From Zygnema circumcarinatum (taxonomy: Eukaryota; Streptophyta; Zygnematophyceae; Zygnematales; Zygnemataceae): 64,000 nt of DNA. The stretch spans positions 1,858,745-1,922,744 of the forward strand of contig CM074816.1 of the NCBI GenBank assembly GCA_037447605.1. Reading direction: 5' to 3'. Below are positions 1 through 12,262 of the stretch, piece after piece (within the stretch, counting starts at the first letter, position 1; each line of letters begins with the position of its first letter). Position numbers and translations under genes: made by a program. The notes beneath the pieces were generated by a model. That model did no database searches and was not told the DNA's origin. It was given only the letters and a program-made list of their open reading frames with translations.

Positions 1-223
1 GGAGGGAAGAAGGCGGCAGAGTGAAAGAGGCATAGATAGGGAGAAGGGTGAGGGGGGAGAGGGTAGCACAATGCGGAAGAAATAGAGACGCAGTGGGAGG
101 GAGAGAGAAGGAGAGGGAGAACGAGAGGGCGGATGCGGAGAGAGAGGGAGAGGAGAGAGAAGCGGGAGGAACAAAATACGTGCTGAATTCGCTTTTATCT
201 GACAGAGTTAGCACACGAAAGGT

Positions 224-3200
224 TCATGCAATCCTTTCACCCTCGTCCAAGCGGACTCTTTCCTTCACAGATCGAAACAGATCCTCCAAAACACGACAGG
301 TCCACTTTACCGTGAATCGATGCACATGGGCAACGCTGGTCTCCAGGTGGACTCCACCGTTTGGTGGATCAACTGACTGGTGGATCTCCAACGCGGTGAC
401 TTTCCTCGGATCAAAAATATACTTGCGATATCCGACATGAGAGAGGCAAAGCTCCTGGGGGATATCTTTAGTTCCCTGACAATAGAAGTGAGGCCACCTG
501 AACTGCATTCTCTCAATGGGCCAAGACTCAAGTCCTTTCTCATCTGCAGAGTGGAGATACCGAACAACCATCAAAAACAATTTTTGGTACAGTCAAACAG
601 ATTGAGAAGAATCACATTAGTGATTCTGCTTTTCATTCAGGAAAAAGTCAACCAAGGCAAGACATTGCATGAGTTCAGCAAAAGTTCAACGTTCAGTTCA
701 CGCGTCCTTTTTTTCTTTTCAGCAACTTCTGCAACAAACATGTCATAAACCAAGCGGCGACCAACGAAAAGAAATTACTTTTTGAAGGCCGGCAGTGCTG
801 AATTGACCATACGCGGTTCCCAAAGGTGATCCACGCCTTTCCTTCATATTTCTCCAGAAGCTCCGGTAGTGTAGTGGGAGGCTCTACCCACAGAAACTCT
901 TCCAATTCTGCATTCATAGCCCACTCTGATGAAAACTTCGTCCGGTACGCACAGTCGTTGGTCGACCACACGCCATTCCACGCATTATATCTGCATACAT
1001 ACTCGCCCTCCCATTAATTCCTACAGAATAGCCATAGCTTCAAGACAAGCACACAATATACAAGGGAATAGCTCTCATAGATACGAGTTTGTATACATAT
1101 GAATATTCGGACAATTCAACTATCCGTGTGGAACCTAATAATGCAGGGGTACCACCTGTAATTTACCTGTTCAAACTACGGACGTTAACCACTTCAACTA
1201 ACCCCCTTTCCACATAAGATGCGATGTTCAACATAGTTTCAGGGTCGAGCCCTCCTCCGTCATAAAGAATGAAATGGTCGAAACCTATAGATTGCATGTA
1301 GTACAGGGCCTCCAATAGTCTTGCAGACCTGATCTGTCATCCAGCACCTCTCCACATGGCAATATGTCCTTTCAGTCACTAGAAACCGCTAACAATACAT
1401 GAAAACATGTACCTGAGACTTAGACGGTATATCTAACTGTTCTACACAACCAGACAACCGGTGACAGTTGCCGATAGCGGCGAAACATAAAATTTGTATC
1501 AAAACATACAAATTGGACAACTGGGAAACCATACATGCCTGCCCTTGGGTATGTATGAGAGTTGAGCATACCCTTTCACTTAACACAGGAGAACAGAATG
1601 TGAGTTTGTGCTTGAAGGGACGTAGGGCATCAATGGCCCTTGGACCGGGCTCCTCCTTATATGCTAATACATCCTCCCCTTGAATGTTTATGAACAGGGC
1701 TCCTCCTAAACCAGCCAGCAGACAAGTCCGTCTGCATTAATATCTATTACTTATGAGGGAATAGTGTATACCACGGGTATAGCATGCTCAGACCATCCTT
1801 AACTTCTGCAAATCGTTTACTCTCGTTGAAGTTTTTTTTACTTTGGGTTCAGATAGATGTATTATCGGTAAATGTCTTACCGCGATTGCTGGCACATGGT
1901 TAGTCATAGTTGTATATATATAGTTATTTTAGTTACAGAGTTAGTTTAGTAGGCAATAGTCAATTAACTTATTCTGTACTAGTCTTTCAACGAGCATTAA
2001 GGATACCTGCAATGAGTACAGCTTTATAAAGAGCGGAAGGGGCAAGTCAACTATCCACCTGAAGAAGCCGAAGTAGCTTCCTCCAGGTTGCAAATTAAAG
2101 TCACAACCTCATACGTCAGATGATGGTGTTCACCTGGAAATACAAAATTCACTTTTCCCTGCATCCCAAAACGTTCCTGAAGAACTCAATTCCAAACCCC
2201 AACTCTCAAAAATCCATGTTCTGATTAAAAAACGGAACATGACCTCGATAAAGCAAGAGACTTTGAAGCCAAGGAGAATATTTTCGCATAAACTGAATTA
2301 AGACTTTTCCGCCATTTTCAAAAAACCAAGGACTTTCATCTTTACTGATAGTAAAAACTAGTGCACATACCCCACAAGACATTAGGAATGACTGTGGGAA
2401 ACCCTAGAAACCCCAGAATCTCGATATGCACAATCCATAATCTACCCTCATTACGTTTTTGAAAAAATGCCAGGTTATGCTATGTTGGCTTTACCGGCAC
2501 TCCTTTGGGTCCATCTAAAGAAACCCAGAGACATCTTCCGCCCCAATTTTCCCACTGGTCGTGAAGGGCGCGAGCTCCAAGACCCATGGTAGCAAAGCTG
2601 CTTGAGTTCACTCGAAACGCCGACATAAAAATGAATCCGCGGGTTCCTATCCTTTGAAATTGGCCTATATTTTTGCAAGAGACAGGGAAAAATCGTCAGC
2701 TTCATTGAATCAGTATCACCAAAACAAGAGAGCAGGTGGAAAAACGAGGGAATTCAGAGACCAGAATTACATGGCGTTAAGTAACAGCAACGTTTGTCGG
2801 CCCCGGATTGAAAGTAGTTCTCTTTTATTGCCACAGCTCCTGTTTGCTTTCAAGAGCAGATAAGGTCAAATTAACTCTGGACACTTCGAGAGACGAAAAG
2901 CATAGAGAATGCAAGGGATACATTTTCTAATATGAATTGCCAGTCAAGAAGGCAAATGCTCTGCATTGACTCCAAATATTGAAGGCCTTCAAAACATGGC
3001 TAGAACTACAATTATCTCGCAAACCAACTATGAAAAACCACTCTGAATGACGCCATCGTCCTTCAAAAAAGCTCTGCTGCGCGACTAAAGCAAAAGGAGC
3101 CGGCTCACACCAAAAGAACATCTAGTCTAGTCTATTAGCTACCATAAGTTCATGTTCATTCAAATCTGGACAAAAAAAATGTCTCCGTTCTCCTGTAACC

Positions 3201-3781
3201 ATCGGACGTGTACAGGTCTCATTAAGTCTAACAATTGGACTGCTCCTGCCAAGATTAATTGTGACTATAAGTCAGCTCAGACGCATGTGCCACTCCTTCC
3301 GGGAGTGCTAAGCGAAACGGAACGAAATAACTGGCTGAACTCGTAACTTAAACAGACGGGCGTTCAGAAGATGCAGTCGTCATAAGTTACGGCTATCGGT
3401 ACAGACAGAAGCAGATTCCTCATGCAGAATCTTGCTAGGAAAGCCCTTACCTTCTCCGTTGCTCGCTGGCTTATACGGCAAATGTTTGTAATGCGCACAT
3501 TTGGAAGACAAGGCCTTCAACCTCTCCATGCCTCTGGCGGGATACCACCGCCTCCCGCCAGTTTGCATCACATTTTGACCAACAAAATATGCAAGAAGGA
3601 GCAGCAAGCCCGCGAGGCCGCAGCAGACTCTGGAAATAATAAGGTTTCTGGCTGCTTCTCGCCGCTTCCACGCCATCCAGGCGGCGATAGCAGGGCTTGG
3701 ACTCTGTGGACTGTTGGAGGAATCGAAGGCCGAGGATGGCGGAACAGGCAAGGGCAGGCTTGCAGGCTGGCGCGGTAACAT
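224..3781 (-). CDS. Glycosyltransferase family 92 (DUF23-type) protein, membrane-anchored
   Basis: A probable Golgi type II membrane glycosyltransferase on the minus strand. The first exon (3781-3451) starts at an ATG; it encodes a Pro/Ser-rich head, then a basic stretch (WKRREAARN) and a single hydrophobic segment at about residues 50-68 (CCGLAGLLLLLAYFVGQ), and ends at a GTAAGG donor. Recognisable GT92 blocks follow: about 1322-1170 (ALYYMQSIGFDHFILYDGGG, the family's nucleotide-sugar-binding start), about 955-790 (NDCAYRTKF...LEEFLWVEP...WITFGN) and 549-224 (FRWPHFYCQG, then GYRKYIFDP and the stop). An exon at about 2640-2470 is likely (frame with MSAFRVNSSSFATMGLG); other middle exons were not resolved. 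Oddity: the block that usually reads D-x-D-E in GT92 reads E-L-E-E here. The family assignment rests on several ordered blocks; substrate is unknown. GT92 members in plants include pectin galactan synthases. Confidence 0.72.
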
Positions 3782-3855
3782 CAGAGTCCTGCAGCCCCTG
3801 GGACTGACAGCGGGGCCTGGAAAGGGAGAGAATACCTTAGGCTCTGAGGGAGAGA

Positions 3856-3970
3856 GTGTGTAGAGAGAGAGAGAGAGCGGGAGAGAGAGGGAGAGAGAGA
3901 GGGAGAGAGAGACAGAGAGACAGAGATAGACAGAGAGAGAGAGGGGGAGAAAGAGGGAGGGAGAGAGAGG

Positions 3971-4063
<93 letters not shown>

Positions 4064-4072
4064 GGGGAAAAA
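3856..4072. repeat. (GA)n / GAGAGGGA microsatellite
   Basis: Almost pure purine on the plus strand, with an uninterrupted GA run from about 3970 to 4060. It lies just upstream of the glycosyltransferase start codon, in its presumed 5' leader or promoter. It produces long Leu/Ser and Arg/Glu open frames on both strands that are not genes. Confidence 0.95.
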
Positions 4073-4277
4073 AGAGGGAGGGAGAGGGAGGAGGGACCTG
4101 GAGAGGCCCTGTAAAGGAGAGGGGTCCTTGTATGCAGGAGATGGCCACCAGGACCAGCAACAGGGGCACACTTTATCGAGGGGAGAATGCCTTGATAAAG
4201 TTACAACGAAGCCTTAGCTTCAACAGGACACCAGGAATACCGTACAGGACGGCGCCGCAAGGAAGCAGGCTCGGGCT

Positions 4278-4372
4278 TGAATTTAAATAGTGATACGAAT
4301 CACATAATGCCACGTATGCATGAATTTAAAAGGTGATACATTGACGAATTAAAGAATGCCACCTGTGCACGT
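4278..4372. repeat. Degenerate tandem repeat, about 45 bp, two copies
   Basis: Two adjacent, partly diverged units share the order AATTTAAA - GTGATAC - AATGCCAC - TGCA(C/T)G. The first begins near 4278, the second near 4323. Confidence 0.6.
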
Positions 4373-5789
4373 ATTTTTGGGCTTTCCTTGGCAATGATAG
4401 CCCCATTGTAGGAGTGACGAGGCGGGGAAAAAATCGAAAATGAAACCGGTGGAGACCGTACGGACGTGCAAGGACCGTACATGGTGTACGGGTGATGTCC
4501 TGATGGCTGTGACAGCTGTACCGTACGAACATTAGCAAAACGACGTTGCCTGTGGAACCAGAGTGACCCGGAGTTGTGCCTGCCCGAATCTCCGTACGTG
4601 CCGAAAATCCTGTTGGTCCCCGAACCGACAAAAAGTCCCTTGTCCGGAGTCTACGGAAGTTCCAATGGACAAGAAGTACAGTACGGTGTCCTAAGGACTG
4701 GTACGATACGGTCTTGTACGGTACGGGACACTCAGTACGGCACCATGAATGAAGTGCCGGTTTGCACCGGTTAAATATTGCACCGGTAAAGCCGGCCCAC
4801 CGGAACCGCCCAACCGCCAGACGGGCTTTGTCGGACTGTCTCGGCATTCCCACCGACATTACCTGTCCCGGAATATGCCAAAATTTACAGTTACTAGTAA
4901 CAAAGGGAAGCGGAACGCCAGTTAGCAGTTGGAGACCGGCCGGCGGTTAAGCTCCGTTTTTTTGCGGACGTCGTGGGCCTGAACTGGGCACATGAAACGG
5001 GCTGGCCATCGTACCAACGGTTGGTTGCAAGTTGCAGAGGGGCGCCGTGAGCAAGTCCTGCCTGTTGCTCGCGAACACGAACACGAACAGGCTACTGAGA
5101 GCATTCACGTATAGCGAGCCTTGCTTTGCTAGCATGGCTTCAGCAACAAGGCAGCGCTTAAAGCCGCAAAATTCAAATAAAATTTGCTGCAAAGACCGGC
5201 TAAGGGCGGTATTCCTGCGTAGGAAAACATAGTTATATAGGTGGTGGGGAGTCGAGAGGGAGGTCTCATCTCGTACTACTTTGCTGTTCGTTTGAATGTC
5301 ACATCTAGCTTTTGAAAAAACTTGAAATCTTGTAGAGGTTGTTAAACATGGGCCGAGGTGGCCTATGATTTGGGACTTTGCTAAATAGCGCCCATATGTA
5401 GCATGACACCAGTGTCCACATGCTTTTGAGGAACCTCGGAGCAAGAAGGATCAAGAGGACCAGAATGATTCTACTATATGCTAATTTCCAAAAAACTATT
5501 TGAACTATTTTATCTATTTGTGACACAATTGATCTCAGAAGGAAGACCATGAATGGTACGCTCCTGGTGTGGACGGGGCGAAATTGAGCTCAATGTCAGC
5601 ACTAACCGATGGTTGCAACCATTGGCAAAGCTTGGTTTGGTCCGTCAACCAATCAGAGGTGCAACCATGGTAACAGCCGATACGATACAGTATCGATATC
5701 TCTTCCATTATCCGGTATGGAATGTCGATATTTTTAGGATGTTATTGTATCGCGACACTCACGATACTCTCGATCACGACTTGACAGCG

Positions 5790-5975
5790 CTCAGGATATA
5801 TCGAGATATAGAACGGTAGGAAGAGTAGATCGAGATATATCTAAGTCGGCAGGATATATTGAGATATGTTCCAGATATATCGCGATATAGTAAGGAATCA
5901 TGACATGTCGCGATATAGCAAGGAAACAAAATATATCGCAATATAGTAAGGAAGCAGGATATATCGCGATATAGG
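5790..5975. repeat. Tandem array around a TATATCGCGATATA palindrome
   Basis: At least six degenerate units of roughly 28-32 bp. Each carries a palindromic core such as ATATATCGCGATATA or GATATATCGAGATATA followed by GTAAGGAA-like spacer sequence. More divergent cores (TATCGATATC, near 5693) begin about 100 bp earlier. The array ends sharply near 5975. Confidence 0.8.
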
Positions 5976-6603
5976 AAGGCTTCCTGTGGGCAGGTTTCGC
6001 CATGGCGTCTCTGAAGCTCTCCTCCGGGCGAGCTTGTCTTTTTCATTCCTCGATGCCTTCTCCTCCTCTTTCCTGCTCTGCATCTCCGCCCCTTTCTTGC
6101 AAGATCAATATTCCTTCCGTCTTGCTAAGCGCTTGCACCAAAAAGTTAAAGGTTTTGGTCGGCCGGGAGCTCTATGAGAGTAGCAAAAGTGTCTGCTTGA
6201 ACTCTGTTCGGGGTAAATATTCAAAGCCAAGGAAATGATCTCAAACTTTCATTTTCATCAATACGTTAAATTGGGAGATCAGTAATGTCCTGAAATGTTT
6301 CGTCTGAATGGTTTGTTGCAACCCAACCTTGGAAAGGACTGCAGTGCTGCCTGAAGGTTCTGGATCGGAATACTCATGTGTTCTCTGTGCCATAAAATTT
6401 CAAAAAGGTGCTCCTCTTTGCTATATGGCAAGCCATGAAGGCATGCTAGTTTTTCTTAATGTTCAAGCGTCAAAAAAGTACTTCTCTTCTCTTGACGAAG
6501 ATATTTTTTTGTTATGCCAAATTGTTGGTGCTTTTTTTTATTGTGGATGGGGAAAATAGGTGGTCGCACTACTAGTCGCAGAAAAGCGAATTCGTTTCAA
6601 ACC

Positions 6604-8935
6604 ATGGCGCTTTCAACAGCCAGCAGCGTCTCTCTTAATTCTACGGAGCAGATTCAAGGGATGAAAATTCTTGCAGAGTCTGGTCGATACAAAGTGAGCT
6701 TCAGACAGACTCTAAAGAGCAGGCGGTTTTTATTTTTTTTAAGCAAGTAGAGCAAAATGCACTTTTTACTTCTAGAATTGTTTTACTAACTAATTTGTGT
6801 ACTTACAGCTGGCCCTTTGCATCGCCATGGAATGTATTATTAACAGGGAGGGTGGGCTCAAGATGAAGTGCCCCAACATGAGATATTCTGACAGATCCCA
6901 CAATTTCAAGCATTTCGAAAGTCCTTTGTTCTTCTTTGCGTGTGTAATGACTGCTTCGTGGGGTGTGGTGAACAAACAGGCTTGGCTTCTGGATCAGTTT
7001 GGAGTGTTGCATGATGGGAAGAAAGCGTATCCTGGAGCTGTGGAGGCGTGTGAGACTCCTCACTCCCTCCCTCTTCCTTTGCTTTTCCTCCCCTCCTCCC
7101 TTCGTCAACAATATAGTAATAGGACAGAAGCTGCCGAAGCTTAGTCTTGACAACTTGCCTCCGAGGAGCTGACGTCCAAGGATCTCTTCATCCTTAAAAA
7201 GTGCAAACTCTTGAAGCGTCAAATCAATCAGCTGAAAGGGCAGGTAAACTCTAGCAGGGCAACTCACCTCTCTGCAAATTTAAGGAAAGCTATTGCTGCT
7301 ATTCTGCTTAATGCTGTTGATTTGACAGCTGAGGGTCTGCAGTGCAGAAGCTGGCGGAGACAGGGGCCAAACTTGTTCTTATCAGCAACTCTTCCAGAAG
7401 AGCGCAAGTGACGAGTGAGAAGCTTCCAAGTTTAGGGTTTGATCCTGCTTTGTTCGCTGGAATCGTGACAAGTGGCGAGCTCACGCATGAATACCTTCTA
7501 AGGTGAATGATTTCCCAGACTATGAAACTTGGACTTTCCCCAAGGTTCATTCAGGGGTTCTTGCAGACTCTGCTGTATTTGATACTTGTTTTTCTTTTCT
7601 CACTTTGTCACTTTGTGTTTCAAGAATGACAAGGCTAGGACACTGCCTAATCCGCAAGTGAGCAGCTGCTATATCGTAAGCAAGTTGTGTCGCTGACATA
7701 GTGTAGGAAATAAGGGGCGAAGGCGTATGGGAAGGTTCTGTTCTAATGGCATGTGCTTCCTGCTTGAGCAGGAGGGAACACCCATGGTTCGCTGCTCTTG
7801 GTCGAAAATGTCTCCATTTCACGTGGAGCGCCAGAGGCGCTGTGTCTCTTGAGGTTTGTTTGACCAAACAATCCTTTTTGACAATGTTGAATGTTTTATA
7901 TCCTTCTCTTGAAGGTTGATGGTTGGGCCACTTCACTCAACCACAAGGATACCTTTATCTGGCACTGTTCTATGCTGCATACGAATGCAACGAGTCTTTC
8001 AAGTACAGAGGATTCTGTGAAGGTATCTGCATCTCCCAATAGGTGGGACCGGCCTCATCGGACGTTTTATGGGGATTCTTTGCTTTCTGAGAAGGGCTTA
8101 GACTTGGAGGTGGTGGAATCTCCTGAAGATGCGGATTTTATTCTAGCACACGGAACAGAAGCTGTGGGTTTGGCTACTGGAGGGGCTCGAGCGGCTCCAT
8201 TGGCTGAGCTGGAAGCCTTATTAGAAGCAGCTGCACTATTGCCAAAGCCTATTCCTATGATTGTTGCAAATCCGGATATGGTGACAGTGGAAGCTCGAGC
8301 ATTACGCGTCATGCCAGGTAATGATGCCATTTTGAAATTCAAGGTTCCTTCAGTAAGACTTCCTCCACTCCATTCAGTATGATGTTGATGCTGAAGATGA
8401 AGGATGCCTGCTTCATGATGTTGCAATTGACTGCTGGTTGCATGCAGGTAGTCTTGGACTTAAGTATGAGCAGCTGGGTGGGGAGGTCCAATGGATGGGT
8501 AAACCGGGTCAGGTAAGCTTCAGCTGGAGATCTGATCCTTTGTTGTTTAGAGTCTCCTGGTTCAAAATAAGAGCTGGAATGACGCTAGGGATGGGGATGA
8601 CGGTATAGACAACGCCACTTTTTACGAAGCAGAAATTTCTGTTTCTCTCGTTTTGGACTTCTGGGCCTATGGGTTGACAGATCATCTACCAAGCAGCTCT
8701 GGCGATGTCAGGCGTCCCTCCTGAAGAGAGCATTGCTGTGGGAGACTCCCTCCACCATGACGTGCAGGGTGCCTCTAAGGAGGGCATTGAGAGTGTGTTT
8801 GTAGCAGGGGGGATCCATGCTGAGGAGCTGAACATCACTCAGCATGGGCAGGTACCGGACCCTGACTCCCTTCAATCTCTGTTCCAAAAGCAAGGCATAG
8901 AACCTACTTATGTCGTCCCTTCTTTTACGTGGTGA
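6604..8935 (+). CDS. HAD-superfamily class IIA hydrolase (TIGR01459-like)
   Basis: A seven-exon gene: 6604-6693, 6980-7049, 7343-7502, 7772-7853, about 8093-8316, 8448-8512 and 8681-8935. Motif I is LLDQFGVLHDG in exon 2, with the nucleophilic Asp. Motif II is LVLISNSSRR (Ser). The C2-type cap contains an HGTE motif. The Lys motif is MGKPGQIIY and motif IV is AVGDSLHHDVQGA. The gene ends at ...VVPSFTW and a stop. The product is predicted to be a soluble phosphatase-type enzyme of about 280 residues. As is typical of this subclass, the residue two after the nucleophile is aromatic instead of Asp. No transit peptide is evident. All junctions except exon 5's start show good GT-AG sites and keep frame. 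Substrate unknown. Confidence 0.85.
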
Positions 8936-9956
8936 AGCGCAAGTTCGGCGCTCAGATAAATTCAGACGTCCTTCCGTAAGCGAGAGTTCCCACCATGCTT
9001 CATGGGCATTCATGTGGGGAGAAGCCATTGTTGATTGCGCTGGACATCATCATCATCATCATCGTCATCATCATCACAGTGTCTGCTTCATCCTGTATAG
9101 CATAGCAGCGCCATCTATGATGTCACCCTATGGTACGATATATCAAGTTTTGTTTGCATTCAAGTGTTGGGGTAAGCTCGTGAGAGGGCGTTGTAATGGA
9201 AGCCACGTCTAGAGATGTGGAACGTTTTTTTGGTCAAAGGAGGGCCATCACAGAAAGCGTACTGGCCGAGTATGGTTGAGACATAAGGTAGTCGAGGGTT
9301 CATGGTTTCGAGACGGTACACGTGTCAGCCTTGACGACTACATTTTTCCTCCCTCTCCCACTTCCCACTCCCTTTTTTCGAATGAAGGGGACGCGTGGCA
9401 AGCTGCAATTGGCTCATATCCATCTACGTGTTAATGACTCTAATTTCTCTATCATGGAGCCATGGCTTGAATAATTGGAGCGACAGCTAATGGTGCCCTT
9501 TGGGGTAAAACGCCCCTTTCTTGGAAAATTCGGAAAATGCTTCATTGCCAAATTGTATCACAGATTTTTCGATGGAATTTGTGGTCTTGTCATTCAGATG
9601 CATGTCGAGGTTGTCTGTCAATGCATGTACTGATTCTAAATACCACACCACCACCATACTGAGCACCAGGTAAGACTCTGAAGGGAGAAATTTGCAGATG
9701 TGAAATTTTACTGCATTGGCTACAGTACATTAAATGAACATCGCAGAGAGTTTAAAAATAAGTAGAGAAAAAAGCAAAACGACGCATTGATTGAAAGCAC
9801 GAGCTTCTGGCTACCTGCTCTGTGAATCTCTTCAGGAAAGCAAGAGTGCGAAAGTCGGGAGGGAGAACAACAAAAAAAAAGGGAGTAAAGAGGTGGGGAG
9901 AGGGAGCGAGAGTAGGGGGAGGGAGAGGAGAGAGCGAGAGAACGCCATTCGTCCTC
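8936..9956. other. Intergenic region between convergent genes
   Basis: The 3' flanks of the HAD gene (+) and the TPR gene (-) meet here. It holds a (CAT)n-type microsatellite at about 9045-9078 and a GA-rich tract near 9870-9945. No gene is seen. Confidence 0.7.
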
Positions 9957-11300
9957 CTACTCATCCTCCGTCCCTCCAACATCATCTGCAAAGGAGAGCA
10001 GTGAACTTGGTTTCTTTCGCTTGTCTGCTTCCTTGGCCTTCTTCTGCATGCGTCCCTTCGTAGGAGTGGTTAGAAGTACATCTTCAGCTAAACTTCCGTG
10101 TGGGAAGGCTGGAAGATGGAGTAGGTCAACACGAGGGGAATGGGAGAGGCGAGCCTCGGGGAGGCGAGTGGACGAGGGAGTAAGCCGCGGGAAGGGGAGT
10201 GAGAGTGGGAGAGGGACGGGAAGGGGAGTGAGTGAGAGAAAGTGGTAGAGGAAGGAAGCGTACCGAGTCACCTACTATGGCGGTCTCCTCCTCCTGACTG
10301 CCTCCCGACTTGCGCTTTCGAAAGACATGCTTCCCCGTGCTTTCTTCCTCGCCCTCCAGCCTTCTTATCTTCTGCTCCACCTGCAGGGGAGAGAGGGAGG
10401 AGAGCAAGGCTAGAGGGGGAGAGTGAATGAGAGAGAGAGGAGGGGGAGGGGGGGGGAGGGTGGAGTAGTGGGGAGTAGCAGAAGGGGACGGAAAGCATGA
10501 AATCACGACCAATAAAGAGTGGGGTATGCATGCCATGGGACGGAGGTGGTGATTTAGGAGGAAAGAGAGAAATGGGAGGGTGGAGAGAGAGAGAGGGAGA
10601 GAGTGTGTGAGAGAGAGAATATAGCGCCACCTGTTGCAGTCCTTGAAGGAGTACGGGGTTTCCTCTCTCCAGCTCTAAACCCTTTCTGTATATGGCCTGT
10701 GCCTGTATCGCAAAAAAAATTCCCATTCTCATAAATTGGGTGGCTCTCAGGTCACAGGCCCTAAACCCTAACCCTAAAACCCTCTATTCGCATATGAGCA
10801 ATGTTAACTTTTCATTGAAAACCATTAACCAACAGGAGACTGAAGATGTCGAAAAAGTTTATGCAAGTAGAAAAACAGAACGCATGGATCATCCTGATAT
10901 TAGGATTAGATTAATGTTCTTGCAATACATTTAAGATATGGAGTGAGATGCTCCACTCACCTCTTCCAGCTTATTGAGACCCACGAGAGCTGCTCCAAGG
11001 CGGGAATAAGCTTTCGCCCATTTTGGACTCAGCCCCACAACCTAGTCAACCCATGAAAGAAAAAAAAAAGAAAAAGGAAAAAAAAGTGGAGCTCTCAATT
11101 CCTTGGCTTCTTACAAAAAAGCCATCCGGAGTGCTTTCAAAAAAGACCCAGAAATTGTCGTTAAAACCTCCTTAACGAAGCATTCCCATCCCACCTTTTT
11201 GGCATCATCTGCCGCAGCTCCATAGTCCCGCACGGCGGCATACGCAGCGGAACGGTTACTGAATAGAACAGCGTCCCTGCTCCAATTTCCGTCCAATGTA
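9957..11300 (-). CDS. TPR protein, STI1/HOP-like N-terminal domain (5' end not found)
   Basis: Minus-strand exons, in coding order, are about 11300-11197 (VLFSNRSAAYAAVRDYGAAA), 11041-10960 (GLSPKWAKAYSRLGAALVGL), 10694-10632 (AIYRKGLELERGNPVLLQGL), 10382-10275 (VEQKIRRLEGEEES...), and a last exon from about 10075 to the stop at 9957 (SSLLSFADDVGGTEDE). The helices match the tetratricopeptide repeats of Hsp70/Hsp90 co-chaperones such as STI1/HOP, including the NRSAAY and KAYSRLGAA signatures. The first TPR helix and start codon were not located; they probably lie in or beyond the C/T-rich stretch with the 10-N gap (11524-11533). The tail is a basic RKRK/KRKKP segment followed by an acidic SFADD end. 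There is no second TPR array, so it is not a full-length STI1. Confidence 0.72.
10757..10785. repeat. Short CCCTAAA telomere-like run
   Basis: About four CCCTAA(A) units inside an intron of the TPR gene. Confidence 0.8.
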
Positions 11301-11395
11301 CGCAACGTGTCAGCAAACCAACCGATCTCAATACTTCAAAGGTTTTCCTGAACTGCCCGAATAAAAGAGATAGAAAGAGACAGACAGAGAGAGAG

Positions 11396-11560
11396 AGCCT
11401 CCCTCTCTCCTTCCCCTCCTTCCCCTCCTCCTCCCTCCCTCCCTCCCTCTCTCCCGTCTCTCCCCTCCCTCTCCTCCCTCCCTCCCATCCCCTCCCTCCC
11501 TCCCTCCTCTCCCTCCCCTCCCCNNNNNNNNNNCCCCCCCCCCCCCCCACCCAAAACCTA
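11396..11560. repeat. Polypyrimidine tract with a 10-N assembly gap
   Basis: CCCTCCCT/CTCC tract interrupted by N at 11524-11533 and followed by a C homopolymer. Large Gly/Arg/Glu open frames here are artefacts of the repeat. Confidence 0.95.
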
Positions 11561-11906
11561 TCCATAAACACTCAAATAAACCCCCCCCCAAAAAAAACCC
11601 CAACATACTTCGGAAAGACACGCTGATCGTTGAGCAATTCCCCATTTTCTCTTGAACCCTAATTCTGACATCTTTTCCCATTCGAATTCAACCACAAACT
11701 CGAACCCACATCATGAAATGCATCATTCCTTTTTCCTTTTTCCTTTTTCCTTTTAGTATTTGAGTTTGTGGCTCCACCGAACTGCTCTCTCCGCCTCGCT
11801 CTCGCTCAGTGCGAGTCCTCCCTCGACCACTGTCGCTCCCTCCAACTCCTTCACTCCCTCCCTCCCTCCCTCCCACTCAGTACAAGGTTTGAAATCACAC
11901 TCCTCT

Positions 11907-12262
11907 AAGGCTAGGGTTCAGGGATTTCAAAGGCTTTGGGTTCTTGGGAGACTTCAGAGGTTTAGGTTTTAAGGGTTAGGGTTTAAGTGTTTCAAGGTTT
12001 TAGGGATTAGGGTTTGAATGTCTAGGGTTTAAGAATTAGGCTTTAAGGGTTTGATTGGCTTAGGGTTTAAGCATTAGGGTTTCGGGTTTAAATCGTTCAG
12101 AGTTTAAAAATCAGGGTTTAGGGTTTAAAGGGTTTCGGGTTTAAGAATTAGAGTTTAGGGTTTCAAGGGCTTCAAAGGTTTAGGGGTCAGTTAAAGTTTT
12201 GAGGGTTTTAGAGTTTTTAGGATCTTCAGGGTGAAGGTTTTGTAGGATTTAGGGTATTCAAG
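11907..12262. repeat. Degenerate (TTTAGGG)n-like array
   Basis: About 350 bp of GGGTTTAGGG, GGGTTTAAG and TTCAGGG variants with G-rich orientation on the plus strand. Exact TTTAGGG units are mixed with many substituted ones, as expected for an old interstitial telomere-like or telo-box-derived sequence. Confidence 0.85.

Larger units (their letters stand above)
4170..6600. other. Gene-poor repeat-rich intergenic region
   Basis: No supported gene. The stretch holds the 45-bp duplication (4278-4372), a CCGTAC/GTACGG-rich block (about 4455-4745), a piece related to the AACCATTGGC minisatellite seen at 20.7 and 40.2 kb (5605-5670), and a TATATCGCGATATA palindrome array (about 5790-5975). The short open frames show no family-like content. 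Confidence 0.7.

Noticed and set aside
3380-4171. Open frame with a long Leu/Ser run on the minus strand
   Set aside because: The Leu/Ser part comes from the (GA)n microsatellite. Only the downstream piece (3781-3451) is kept as exon 1 of the glycosyltransferase.
9045-9078. Poly-His coding stretch
   Set aside because: It is a CAT microsatellite after the stop codon of the HAD gene, not in a supported exon.
11161-11681. Gly/Arg/Glu-rich frames around the 10-N gap
   Set aside because: They are low-complexity CCCTCC-tract translations and run through undetermined bases.
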